The position numbers and the translations under genes were made by a program. Shown one piece after another: positions 43,687 to 53,238 of a stretch of 53,238 nt of DNA; the stretch's first letter is position 1, and every line of letters begins with the position of its first letter. The stretch is from the NCBI GenBank assembly GCA_003213855.1, contig QCMJ01000006.1, forward strand, positions 1 through 53,238, given 5' to 3'. The notes beneath the pieces are model-generated. The model was not told the origin of the DNA and ran no database searches. It was given only the letters and a program-made list of their open reading frames with translations. This DNA is from Prochlorococcus sp. AG-418-O03 (GTDB lineage Bacteria > Cyanobacteriota > Cyanobacteriia > PCC-6307 > Cyanobiaceae).

Positions 43687-44583
43687 ATGTCAATAAAATT
43701 AGACGGTAAAAAATTATCTCTTAAAATTGAAGAAAGATTAACTGACTATATCTCTAGTAATAAAAAGATTACAAAAAGAGCTCCCGGTTTAGCTGTAATA
43801 AGAATAGGTGAAGACCCCGCAAGTGGTGTTTACGTTAATAACAAGGAAAAAGCATGTTCAAGGATTGGAATAAAGAGCTTTATCTTTCATCTTAAAGATA
43901 CTGTAGAGCAAGAAGAAGTTGAACAATTAATAATGGAACTTAATTCTGATAAAGATATTGATGGAATGTTACTACAACTTCCCATCCCAAAGAAGTTTGA
44001 CGAGCAAAAACTGATCAGCCATATTAATCCAAGCAAAGATGTAGATGGACTAAATGAGATAAACATCGGCAAACTAGTAAAAAATGAGCCTGCAATGAGA
44101 TCATGCACACCAGCAGGAATTATTAATTTATTAAGATCCCAAAATATTACAATTGAAGGCAAGAAAATTGTAGTCATAGGAAGAAGTTTGCTTGTTGGGA
44201 AACCCCTATCTCTTATGTTGTTGAATCTAAATAGCACGGTAACAATTACTCACTCTAAAACATTAAATTTAAATAAAGTTTGTAAAGAAGCAGACATCCT
44301 AATTGCGGCTGCAGGGAAACCCAATCTTGTAGATTCGAGTTTTGTGAAAGAAGGGGCAGTAATTATTGATGTTGGAATACATAGATTAAAAAGTTCCGAT
44401 AAAAATCAAACCAGATTATGTGGCGATGTATTATTAGAAGATGTCATTTCTAAAGTATTTGCTTACACACCTGTACCAGGAGGTGTTGGACCAATGACAG
44501 TAACAATGTTACTTGTAAATACTATTTTTAGCTGGCAAAAACAATTTGGTTTATCATCAACTCTTAATGACCTTTTGCCATAA
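43687..44583 (+). CDS. folD: bifunctional methylene-THF dehydrogenase/cyclohydrolase
   Basis: A 298-residue FolD. It interconverts 5,10-methylene-, methenyl- and 10-formyl-THF with NADP. Motifs are [14 protein letters not shown] with the catalytic Lys, [38 protein letters not shown] and [22 protein letters not shown] lies about 12 bases before the start. It is directly upstream of crtE (36-base gap), so possibly an operon. Confidence 0.95.
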   Translation: MSIKLDGKKLSLKIEERLTDYISSNKKITKRAPGLAVIRIGEDPASGVYVNNKEKACSRIGIKSFIFHLKDTVEQEEVEQLIMELNSDKDIDGMLLQLPIPKKFDEQKLISHINPSKDVDGLNEINIGKLVKNEPAMRSCTPAGIINLLRSQNITIEGKKIVVIGRSLLVGKPLSLMLLNLNSTVTITHSKTLNLNKVCKEADILIAAAGKPNLVDSSFVKEGAVIIDVGIHRLKSSDKNQTRLCGDVLLEDVISKVFAYTPVPGGVGPMTVTMLLVNTIFSWQKQFGLSSTLNDLLP

Positions 44584-44619
44584 ACTCCAAGATGAAATTT
44601 TTTTTACTAAAGATATAAA

Positions 44620-45522
44620 ATGACCGAAGTTATAAATAGTATTTCTGATTTTGAAAAATATCTAAAAAACACAAAAAAGATTGTAGAAGAAGCACTTGAT
44701 TTTTCCTTGGGCCCTGAGAATCCAGAAATATTAAGAGAATCAATGAGATATTCCCTCTTGGCTGGAGGAAAAAGAATACGTCCAATTTTGTGTTTAGCAT
44801 CTTGCGCACTGGCTGGAGGAGAACCCTCTCTTGCAGTTCCTACTGCGGTAGCAATAGAAATGATCCATACAATGTCCTTGATTCATGATGATCTGCCCGC
44901 CATGGATAATGACGACTTGAGGAGAGGTAGGCCGACAAATCATAAAGTATATGGAGATGCAATTGCTATTCTTGCAGGCGATGCTTTATTAACAAGGGCC
45001 TTTGAAATGGTCTCTTTAAGAAGCCCTGGAATCGATCCAAATAGATTATTAAATGTGGTTGGAGAATTATCCCTAGTAGCTGGTGCACCAGGCCTAGTCG
45101 GAGGACAAGTTGTGGATTTGGAATGCGAAGGCAAAGAAGTCGACCTTGAAACTCTCGAATACATTCATCTTCACAAGACTGGGGCTTTATTAAAGGCCTG
45201 CGTAAGAACAGGCGCTATGATCGCAGGAGCTAATGAAAAACTATTACAAGCTCTGACAACATATGCAGAGGGAATAGGTTTAGCCTTCCAAATAATAGAT
45301 GATATTCTTGACTTAACTTCCAGTAGTGAAAAACTTGGTAAAACTGCCGGCAAAGATCTTTTAGCTGACAAAACTACTTACCCTAAATTACTTGGAATGG
45401 AGGAGTCAAAGAAAAGAGCATTTGATTTAGTTGAAAAAGCAAAAAAAGCAATTGAACCTTGGGGTGCAGATGCAAAGTATTTAATATCGTTAGCCGACTT
45501 TATTACAAATAGAGACAGATAA
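44620..45522 (+). CDS. crtE: geranylgeranyl diphosphate synthase
   Basis: A 300-residue short-chain trans-prenyltransferase making geranylgeranyl diphosphate for carotenoids, chlorophyll phytol and quinones. The first Asp-rich motif is [10 protein letters not shown] and the second is [27 protein letters not shown] precedes the first. Length is typical. In some annotations the same sequence is called ispA (FPP synthase); the cyanobacterial context and the single crtE per genome favour GGPP synthesis. Confidence 0.9.
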   Translation: MTEVINSISDFEKYLKNTKKIVEEALDFSLGPENPEILRESMRYSLLAGGKRIRPILCLASCALAGGEPSLAVPTAVAIEMIHTMSLIHDDLPAMDNDDLRRGRPTNHKVYGDAIAILAGDALLTRAFEMVSLRSPGIDPNRLLNVVGELSLVAGAPGLVGGQVVDLECEGKEVDLETLEYIHLHKTGALLKACVRTGAMIAGANEKLLQALTTYAEGIGLAFQIIDDILDLTSSSEKLGKTAGKDLLADKTTYPKLLGMEESKKRAFDLVEKAKKAIEPWGADAKYLISLADFITNRDR

Positions 45523-45535
45523 TTATTTCAAAATC

Positions 45536-46015
45536 ATGTCTGACTTTTTTCCCTTTTTTAATAATTCGGTTCTTTTCTGGAGCCTATTATCATGTTTGCT
45601 AGCTCAATTTTTTAAAATTGTATTTAATTTCTTTTCAACTGGAGAGATTAGATTTGGAATTATGTTCGAGACGGGTGGGATGCCCTCAAGTCATTCCGCC
45701 TTAATAACTGGCGCTACATCTGGTATAGGTTATGAATTAGGATTTGATAGCTCAATATTCGCATTATCAGTTGCTATAGCACTAATAGTGATGTATGACG
45801 CTAGTGGTGTTCGAAAATCAGCTGGGATTCAAGCTGCAGAAATTAATAAACTATCAAAAAAACTAGACCCTCAATCTGAATTACTGTTAAAAGAAACCCT
45901 AGGTCATACAAAAACTGAGGTCATGGTTGGGAGCTTTTTGGGACCATTAATCACTTTGCCTGGAATGTTTTTTTTAGGTTCTCCTCTCAAAATATTTGAT
46001 CTGATAATAAATTAA
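45536..46015 (+). CDS. divergent PAP2-family membrane protein (DUF212)
   Basis: A 159-residue membrane protein of the DUF212 group (divergent PAP2/acid phosphatase family). ETGGMPSSHSALITGATSGIGYE and IVMYDASGVRKSAGIQAAEIN are the signature parts. A phosphatase activity is suspected for the family but not shown. It lies 13 bases after crtE, so the order folD-crtE-DUF212 looks like one operon; a lipid or prenyl phosphate is a possible substrate (inference). Its last four bases overlap cobB. Confidence 0.82.
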   Translation: MSDFFPFFNNSVLFWSLLSCLLAQFFKIVFNFFSTGEIRFGIMFETGGMPSSHSALITGATSGIGYELGFDSSIFALSVAIALIVMYDASGVRKSAGIQAAEINKLSKKLDPQSELLLKETLGHTKTEVMVGSFLGPLITLPGMFFLGSPLKIFDLIIN

Positions 46016-47403
46016 GAATGCTTTGATAATGTAATTTGGGTAGTATCTATGAAGTTTTTTGCGACTTCTGGAGAACTTGGCAAATGTAAGTGAATCCAAC
46101 TTGCATGTAATTTTTCATCAAAAAAGCCTTCATTTTTATATTCAGTTTTCCAAGACTTAATTTTCCATGGGGAAGAAAATTTCTTCTGATGCTCAGCTTT
46201 TACAAAATCAAGTTCAGATAAATTATTTTCAATTTCCCAATAATGAAATTCATGTCCTCTAATTAATTGATTTTGTTTAATGATCGGAGTATTTTTTAAA
46301 CCCTCAATGTATCTATAACCTACTGAAAGTTTACTTTTTTTTGATCTAAAAGGGAGGATGCCACTCATTTTATGATTATTACCATTTTCATCTTTTATGA
46401 AGTCTCCTAAAATCATCATTCCTCCGCACTCAGCATATATAAATCCATTTTTACGGAATTTCTTTAACGAATTTAAGCTTTTTGTAGAGTTACTTATATG
46501 TTCAGCATATTTTTCAGGGAATCCCCCAGGAATTATTAAAGAAGAAGCCTCATTAGGTATTTCTTCATCATCATAAATACTCCAAGAAATCAATGGAATG
46601 CCTACTTCACTCAAAAACTCCTTAGTTTCAGGGTATTGAAAATGAAAGATTTTATCTTCTGCAATTGCGATAGGTTTACTTTTGTCAATTTTAAAATCTT
46701 TAAAATTGACAGAATTAAATATTTTCTTTTGAGGAGATTTCAGGAATTTAATAAGAGAAAATACATCAAGATTTCTTTCGGCGAAATTTGCAAAATATTC
46801 AACATCAATTTCTCTTCCATTATCCATTGGAGATATCAAACCTAAATTAGCTTTGTTTAAAGTTATTTTTGAATCAGATGGTAAAAAACCAAGAATTTCG
46901 ATGTCTTCATTTTCAAAAACTTCTTTGATTAATTTTTTATGTCTGTCTGAATTAACGTTGTTAAATATAATTCCTGCTATTGACAAATCACTATCGAAAT
47001 CTCTAAAACCTCGAACAGTCGCCAAAAGAGAAGCTACTTGACCTTTAGCATTAACAATAAAAATTATTGGAGAATTCAGAAGTTTAGAGATATTTGCTGT
47101 GCTGGAATAGGTTGTTGACCCTAATCCATCAAATAGACCCATCGCTCCTTCAATTAATGAGAATTCATATTTAAAAGAATGTTTGAAAAAACTTTCTTGA
47201 ACCCATTCCTCACCACTTAAAAAAATATCTAAATTCCTACAAATAGGTTGGCCAATTGAACTAAGTTGTTGTTGATCAAGATAATCTGGGCCAACCTTGA
47301 AAGTTTGCATCTTGATACCTTTTGAGAAAGCCCAACATGATAGCAAAAGCGATAATGTAGTTTTCCCACTATCAGTTGAGGGAGAAGATATTACACAAGG
47401 CAT
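46012..47403 (-). CDS. cobB: cobyrinic acid a,c-diamide synthase
   Basis: A 463-residue CobB/CbiA enzyme of cobalamin synthesis, amidating the a and c side chains of cobyrinic acid with glutamine and ATP. The N-terminal P-loop-like part (SSPSTDSGKTTLSLLLSCW) and the GATase C-terminal domain (FIYAECGGMMILGD, with the Cys) are clear. It is three bases downstream of opcA, so it belongs to the zwf-opcA transcript although the pathways differ. Confidence 0.9.
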   Translation of the reverse strand: MPCVISSPSTDSGKTTLSLLLSCWAFSKGIKMQTFKVGPDYLDQQQLSSIGQPICRNLDIFLSGEEWVQESFFKHSFKYEFSLIEGAMGLFDGLGSTTYSSTANISKLLNSPIIFIVNAKGQVASLLATVRGFRDFDSDLSIAGIIFNNVNSDRHKKLIKEVFENEDIEILGFLPSDSKITLNKANLGLISPMDNGREIDVEYFANFAERNLDVFSLIKFLKSPQKKIFNSVNFKDFKIDKSKPIAIAEDKIFHFQYPETKEFLSEVGIPLISWSIYDDEEIPNEASSLIIPGGFPEKYAEHISNSTKSLNSLKKFRKNGFIYAECGGMMILGDFIKDENGNNHKMSGILPFRSKKSKLSVGYRYIEGLKNTPIIKQNQLIRGHEFHYWEIENNLSELDFVKAEHQKKFSSPWKIKSWKTEYKNEGFFDEKLHASWIHLHLPSSPEVAKNFIDTTQITLSKHS

Positions 47404-47406
47404 CTA

Positions 47407-48708
47407 TTAATTATTAAGACCATTAAATATTTGAAGGGCTATTTTAATAGAATTTTCAAAAAGAGGACTGGTATTACCTCTACTACTTCCCAATAATTTA
47501 CTAACATCGTACTCTGAAGTAGAAAAAGAATTTGGAACAACTTGTTCTATTAATTCCATATCAGCCATTCCCCCTGCTTCAAGTCTCATACATTCCACTG
47601 ATTCACAGCCAAGTATTACACAAGTGTTATTTTTTTGAACCTCACTAATTTTTGAAATCAGCCTTAATCCAATAACTTGTCCTAAATGAATACTTGGATT
47701 CCCCAAAGATAAGGGATTAATTGATGCAGAAATTATTTCGCCATTAATTCTTTCAAACTCTATTTTTGTTAATTCTGTATCCCTTTCAACTCTTAAAAAA
47801 GACCAACCAAGTTTATCGCTAATCCATGAAATCAAAAACAAAGCTTGAATCATATGATCTCCTGCGATATCAATGTCAATATCAGTAATATGATCTAAAA
47901 TTGGTCTCCTCGAAGGTGGATCAAAAATCATTGCCAATGATTCCCTCCAATTTTTCAATCTAACCCAATTCAAATCATTAATAGCTTTATTTAAATTATT
48001 TAATTGATCTAAAACTTTTAAACATCTTTGAGGCGATCCAAGAGCAGTATCTATTATTAACCTTAGACCATAATTAGTAAAATATTCGAAGATTTCAGGC
48101 GATTCATCCAAGCTTCCATTCCACCACAACCATGCAGGCAATTCATCAATAGATAATTCATCAATAATCTTTAAACCTTTATTAGATATTGAGGCCGAGT
48201 CCCCCCTAATAACAACTAAATCCCCACATATAGGCTGCATAGCTTGAGTATCACTTAATGGACAGTAAGCGGATACAAAAGTTTTGATATCTGAATTTTT
48301 ATTTATTGTTGGCGCTAGAGTTATTAATCTTCTTGGATTCAATGTACTTATTGATGATTCAAAAAATTGCCCTCTAAAATCTTCAAAGTCTTCATTAGAT
48401 AAATTTTCCTTCAACAAATTCAATAATTCTTCACTATTAAGAGAAGTAGTGATAGGAAGTCCTTGATCTAATATAAATTTTTTAGCAACTTTAATAATCT
48501 CTGGACTTAAATTTCCAGTAATTGGTCCATTTACTAATCCTTTTTGAACTAAACATTGTTCTAGCCAAGCAGGCTGCCAGACCATTAATGTAAAAGTATT
48601 AGCCCCACTATTATCTTTATCTTCTGAAATCCATAATTTATTAAGGTAATTAGAAATTTCCTGATAAGGCAGCTCTAAAGGGGTTTGTAGTGTTAGTTGA
48701 GGTTTCAT
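47407..48708 (-). CDS. opcA: OpcA, glucose-6-phosphate dehydrogenase effector
   Basis: A 433-residue OpcA-family protein, an allosteric partner that activates glucose-6-phosphate dehydrogenase and links it to redox state. The body resembles OpcA by pattern (LPAWLWWNGSLDESPEIFEYF; RRPILDHITDIDIDIAGDHMIQALFLISW), and the position two bases downstream of zwf is the standard zwf-opcA pair of cyanobacteria. It is cytoplasmic. Conserved Cys residues (for example ILGCESVECMRLEAGG) may be thioredoxin targets (inference). Confidence 0.88.
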   Translation of the reverse strand: MKPQLTLQTPLELPYQEISNYLNKLWISEDKDNSGANTFTLMVWQPAWLEQCLVQKGLVNGPITGNLSPEIIKVAKKFILDQGLPITTSLNSEELLNLLKENLSNEDFEDFRGQFFESSISTLNPRRLITLAPTINKNSDIKTFVSAYCPLSDTQAMQPICGDLVVIRGDSASISNKGLKIIDELSIDELPAWLWWNGSLDESPEIFEYFTNYGLRLIIDTALGSPQRCLKVLDQLNNLNKAINDLNWVRLKNWRESLAMIFDPPSRRPILDHITDIDIDIAGDHMIQALFLISWISDKLGWSFLRVERDTELTKIEFERINGEIISASINPLSLGNPSIHLGQVIGLRLISKISEVQKNNTCVILGCESVECMRLEAGGMADMELIEQVVPNSFSTSEYDVSKLLGSSRGNTSPLFENSIKIALQIFNGLNN

Positions 48709-48710
48709 TT

Positions 48711-50234
48711 TTAAGGTCTACGCCAGAAAATATTATCTTTTGAAATAAATTGATCAGACTCAGGAGGTCCCCACGTCATAGATTCATAATTATAAATAGG
48801 TAACTTCCAAGGAGAATTATCCATCAATTCTATTAATGGCGTATAAAGTTTCCAGGCTGCCTCTACTTCATCACTTCGAGTAAATAAGGTTGGGTCAGAA
48901 AGCATTGCATCAGCTAATAATCTTACATAGCCTTCATCTGAGGGTTCGCCAAACGATTCATCATAAGAAAATTCCATCTCAACAGGTCTTGATTTCATTC
49001 CAGAACCAGGAGATTTTACCTCAAATTTGAAAGTAGCACCTTCATTTGGCTGAATTCTAAGAATAAGTTGATTTGAGACAGGATTTATTATTGTAGATTC
49101 GAATAAATGAACAGGAACGTCTTTAAAAGTCAAGACTATTTCTCCAAGTCTTTTAGGTAGTCTTTTACCTGTTCTTAAATAAAAAGGAACCCCTTGCCAA
49201 CGCCAGTTATCAACGAAAATTTTTGTCGCAATATAAGTCTCTGTTGTGCTATTACAATTAACACCATCTTCCTGCCTATATCCTTTGAGTCGATTCGAAA
49301 TATTTCCTCCCTCTCCATATTGACCTCTTATGCAACAATTCCACGGTTCATTTTCGTTAGCAAGTTTTGAAGCTTGAAGAACCTTAGCTTTTTCATTTCT
49401 TATTGCTTCTGGTTCAAACCTTCCAGGAGGTTCCATAGCAGTAACAGCAAGCATTTGAGTCATATGATTTTGAAGCATATCCCTTAAAGCACCTGAGCTT
49501 TCGTAATAACCTGCTCTATCTTCAACACCTACTGTTTCAGATGAAGTAATTTGAACACTTGATATGTAATTTCTGTTCCAGATTGGTTCAAAAATAGTGT
49601 TAGCAAACCTCAAAACAAGAATATTCTGAACTGTCTCTTTACCTAGATAATGATCAATCCTATAAATTTGACTTTCTTCAGCGCAACTTTGAACGATCTT
49701 ATTCAATTTTTTTGCACTCGAATAATCTCTTCCAAAAGGTTTTTCAATCACCAAACGACTTTTCTTAGGGTCATCTAAAAGGCCAGCTGCTTTAAGAGCT
49801 TTACATCCACTTGCATAGAAATTCGGAGATACTGATAAATAAAATGTTCTATTCCCATGAGTGGCTTGTGTTTTGTCAATTTCATTTAATCTTCTAGAAA
49901 GCCTTACTACATGATCGCTTTGTTGTAAGTCAACTGGTTCATAGAAGAGATAATTAGAAAATTGTTCCCACTCCCTTTCTTTACCAGATATTTGATTTGA
50001 TAGCTTTACTTTCATTTTTTCTCTAAACTCATTGTCAGTCCAAGGTCTTCTCGCACAACCAACTATCCCAAATTCACTAGGAATTCTTCTTTGCAAATAG
50101 AGTTCAAATAAGGCTGGTATTAATTTTCTATGAGTAAGGTCTCCACTAGCACCAAATATTACTAAGCATTGTGGAGATATGACTCTTTCCTGCCGTAAAC
50201 CTAATCTTAGAGGATTACTTAAAGTTGAAGGCAT
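48711..50234 (-). CDS. zwf: glucose-6-phosphate 1-dehydrogenase
   Basis: A 507-residue enzyme making 6-phosphogluconolactone and NADPH, the entry of the oxidative pentose phosphate pathway. The NADP motif is IFGASGDLTHRKLIPALF near residue 26. The substrate-binding signature RIDHYLGKETVQN lies around residue 195. It starts the zwf-opcA-cobB run and lies downstream of petH with 110 bases between, in the same direction. In cyanobacteria it is active mostly at night. Confidence 0.96.
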   Translation of the reverse strand: MPSTLSNPLRLGLRQERVISPQCLVIFGASGDLTHRKLIPALFELYLQRRIPSEFGIVGCARRPWTDNEFREKMKVKLSNQISGKEREWEQFSNYLFYEPVDLQQSDHVVRLSRRLNEIDKTQATHGNRTFYLSVSPNFYASGCKALKAAGLLDDPKKSRLVIEKPFGRDYSSAKKLNKIVQSCAEESQIYRIDHYLGKETVQNILVLRFANTIFEPIWNRNYISSVQITSSETVGVEDRAGYYESSGALRDMLQNHMTQMLAVTAMEPPGRFEPEAIRNEKAKVLQASKLANENEPWNCCIRGQYGEGGNISNRLKGYRQEDGVNCNSTTETYIATKIFVDNWRWQGVPFYLRTGKRLPKRLGEIVLTFKDVPVHLFESTIINPVSNQLILRIQPNEGATFKFEVKSPGSGMKSRPVEMEFSYDESFGEPSDEGYVRLLADAMLSDPTLFTRSDEVEAAWKLYTPLIELMDNSPWKLPIYNYESMTWGPPESDQFISKDNIFWRRP

Positions 50235-50344
50235 ATTTTTAGTATTCTTTATTTAAAATCCTCTTTTTTTCAAATATTAGCTACATATTGTGTCTAAACC
50301 AAAAAGTATTTAGTAGGTGAAACTTAAATCTAAATAGAAAAGAT

Positions 50345-51496
<1,152 letters not shown>

Positions 51497-51652
51497 TTAT
51501 CAATTTGTAGTTTAATTTGTAGTGATTTCACAAAAATGGTTACGTTTTGAGATCGGAATAAATAGATGAAATTATTTTTATTTTTCAGTATTTGTTGTTT
51601 TTATCAGTATAGTTACACAGAAATAATTTTTATCTAATTAAAAATTGATTGT

Positions 51653-52195
51653 ATGAACAATCCTCAAGAATCAATGAATCATTATAAAGAAAATGATTTC
51701 AGGACAATTGAGCAGACGATGGAAAAGCTTTCTGGCGGAACAAGACGACTGGCAGCTCAACTTACAACTTCTGCAAGTTTAGATTCTTTATGGAGTGTTT
51801 TAACAGATTATGATCGACTAAATCTTTACATCCCAAATCTTCTATCGAGCAAAAAAATATTTCAGAAGGGAAATAATGTACACCTTAAACAAGTTGGGGC
51901 TCAGGATTTTCTTGGCATGAAATTTTCAGCTGAAGTAACTATAGACTTGTTTGAAGATAAGGAGCTTGGCCTCCTAAAATTTAATTTGATAAAAGGTGAT
52001 TTCAGGAAATTTGAAGGTAGTTGGAAAATACAAAATATTAAAAATACCTCAAAAAATTCATTAATTTATGATCTTACTGTTCAAGGTTGTCAGTGGATGC
52101 CAATAGGGATGATAGAGAAAAGACTTAAAAAGGATCTTTCAGAAAATTTAATTGCCGTAGATAGGCAAGCAAAATCATCAAAAAGATCGTTATAA
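51653..52195 (+). CDS. SRPBCC-superfamily (polyketide cyclase-like) protein
   Basis: A 180-residue protein of the START/SRPBCC fold. It has the family's opening strand and helix (LAAQLTTSASLDSLWSVLTDYDRLNLYIPNLLSS, residues about 32-65) and a closing long helix (MIEKRLKKDLSENLIAVD). Such proteins bind hydrophobic ligands; COQ10-type members act with quinones. The ligand here is not known. It is divergent from petH with 180 bases between. Confidence 0.78.
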   Translation: MNNPQESMNHYKENDFRTIEQTMEKLSGGTRRLAAQLTTSASLDSLWSVLTDYDRLNLYIPNLLSSKKIFQKGNNVHLKQVGAQDFLGMKFSAEVTIDLFEDKELGLLKFNLIKGDFRKFEGSWKIQNIKNTSKNSLIYDLTVQGCQWMPIGMIEKRLKKDLSENLIAVDRQAKSSKRSL

Positions 52196-52206
52196 ATTTA
52201 AATTTA

Positions 52207-52279
52207 TAGCCCCAAGGGGATTCGAACCCCTGTCGCCTCCGTGAAAGGGAGGTGTCCTAGGCCTCTAGACGATGGGGCC
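52207..52279 (-). tRNA. trnE: tRNA-Glu (anticodon UUC)
   Basis: A complete 73-base cloverleaf on the minus strand. The acceptor stem GGCCCCA pairs with TGGGGCT (one G-U at the end). The D arm is GTCTAGAGGCCTAGGAC. The anticodon stem is CCTCC/GGAGG around CTTTCAC, giving anticodon TTC (UUC). The T arm is AGGGG-TTCGAAT-CCCCT. Glutamyl-tRNA also feeds tetrapyrrole synthesis in cyanobacteria. CCA is not encoded. Confidence 0.97.
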
Positions 52280-52320
52280 AGGAAATTAGCATAACAGCTT
52301 ATTAAAAACTAAGAGTAAGG

Positions 52321-53238
52321 CTAGCCTTTCGTCAAGTATTGTTGCTCTTTGTTTTGTCCTTGCCACACAGGAACTGTGAAATGAAAGCACGAACCTTCAC
52401 CAATTTCAGATACGACCCATATTCTTCCTCCATGGACTTGTACTATTCTCCTACATACTGATAACCCTATGCCAAATCCTGAAGTTCCTTCAGAAGTCTG
52501 GGGAAGCCTAACCCTATCAAGAAAAATTCTTTTTTGTTCGCTCAAAGGAATACCTGCACCTTTGTCACAAATTGTTATTTCTACCCATTGATTTGTTTTG
52601 TGAATCATAGTGATTTTTATAGATCCAGAATCTTTAGAAAATTTAATAGCATTTTCAATTAAATTTAAAAATACTTGTCTCATTCTTCTTTGATCTGCAA
52701 ATACACTTGGCAAATCAGATGGGATATCAGTATCAATTTCAATATTCCTTAATCTCCAGAATTTTTCTAATTCGAGTATCACTTCAGCACTAATATTACC
52801 TAAATCAATTTTCTGAGGATTAAATAAAGCTTCCCATTTAGTTGTTCCAACCTCCAAAAGATCCTGAGATAAGAGTTCAATCTCTTCAAGACGTCTTTTA
52901 ATTACCTCCTGTAATTTTGAAATATCTATTTGTCCGAGTTTTTGACTTTGAACAGCCAAAGTAGCAGCAGTTAAGGGTGTTCTTAATTCATGCGCGACCA
53001 TTCTTAATAATCTTTCCTGAGATTCTATTCTTTTTGTTAATGTCTCATTTTCCTGTCTTAAAACAAGAAGTTCGTCTTCCAATAGAAATTCTTTTTGAGT
53101 TCTTATTGAATCAATTTTGGATGGTTGCAAATTAATCCCAAGATTTTTTGTTAAGCCTTCCTGTGACCACCTTGGTAACCATTTTTGCAACTGAGAGAAA
53201 ATATTACTTCCAGCAAATATTTGCTTTGGAGCTGGGGA
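52321..53238 (-). CDS. sasA: circadian sensor histidine kinase SasA (partial)
   Basis: The 3' part of a sensor histidine kinase. The H-box [17 protein letters not shown] and the ATP-binding N, G1 and G2 boxes ([43 protein letters not shown]) are intact. The frame is open upstream of any start codon to the window edge ([17 protein letters not shown]...), so the N-terminus lies outside. The upstream residues fit the end of the KaiB-like sensor domain of SasA, which receives timing from KaiC and passes phosphate to RpaA. The TTG at 53190 is not the real start. Confidence 0.9.
   Translation of the reverse strand, partial: SPAPKQIFAGSNIFSQLQKWLPRWSQEGLTKNLGINLQPSKIDSIRTQKEFLLEDELLVLRQENETLTKRIESQERLLRMVAHELRTPLTAATLAVQSQKLGQIDISKLQEVIKRRLEEIELLSQDLLEVGTTKWEALFNPQKIDLGNISAEVILELEKFWRLRNIEIDTDIPSDLPSVFADQRRMRQVFLNLIENAIKFSKDSGSIKITMIHKTNQWVEITICDKGAGIPLSEQKRIFLDRVRLPQTSEGTSGFGIGLSVCRRIVQVHGGRIWVVSEIGEGSCFHFTVPVWQGQNKEQQYLTKG

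Noticed and set aside
53013..53190. A TTG start for SasA at 53190
   Set aside because: The frame stays open to the window edge and the upstream residues continue the SasA sensor domain, so the true start is outside.

Overview
The window looks like a chromosomal segment of a high-light-adapted Prochlorococcus (marine picocyanobacterium). The evidence is very low GC with short intergenic gaps, ChlI, PetG, CytM, PetH and a plant-type lycopene cyclase, SasA without its partners nearby, the small RNA Yfr1 between trxA and a guaB-type gene, and a FNR without a phycobilisome-linker domain. The ecotype is inferred from general gene content and AT-richness, not from a phylogeny. I see no insertion sequence, prophage or CRISPR array.

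Layout. (1) 1-5990 is an accessory-like stretch of short genes: a Nif11-domain peptide, a PAP/fibrillin protein, a TM2-like protein, an OsmC protein, a DUF1499 protein and many orphan microproteins of 33-130 residues. It also holds two tandem minus-strand small RNAs, one Yfr2-like and one carrying the 13-nt core of Yfr1. (2) 5988-12141 is a zinc-homeostasis block (znuB, zur, znuC, znuA, a COG0523/CobW GTPase and a WD40 protein). A perfect 17-bp palindrome resembling a Fur/Zur box sits just ahead of znuA. ZnuA and the CobW protein appear to share an extra module that is not part of either core fold. (3) 12160-13690 holds small Cys-rich or membrane proteins and a 570-bp stretch without an obvious gene but with a strong plus-strand terminator. 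(4) 13820-17071 is a compact operon of circularly permuted ATP-grasp, alpha-E and transglutaminase-like proteins, followed by a cupin-like and a pentapeptide-repeat protein.

(5) 18333-25814 carries small membrane proteins, a PfkB sugar kinase, a DUF2834 protein, an MFS transporter, an alpha/beta hydrolase and two components (permease and binding protein) of a peptide-type ABC transporter. (6) 25863-34168 is a long minus-strand housekeeping run: hom, sufE, 5-formyl-THF cyclo-ligase, ruvC, chlI, a SpoU-type RNA methyltransferase, cytM, rsmD, hisH, trxA and a GuaB-type gene. petG and Yfr1 are embedded in it. (7) 34349-53238 holds gyrA, crtL-b, a GH57-type glucan enzyme, leuA, an HD-domain membrane hydrolase, folD, crtE, a DUF212 protein, cobB-opcA-zwf, petH, a SRPBCC protein, tRNA-Glu(UUC) and the 3' part of sasA, which runs off the right edge.

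The parts most worth a second look are the small-RNA pair with built-in complementarity to the Yfr1 core, the module shared by ZnuA and CobW, the uncharacterised ATP-grasp/alpha-E/transglutaminase operon, and the transcribed-looking but gene-less stretch near 12.5 kb.
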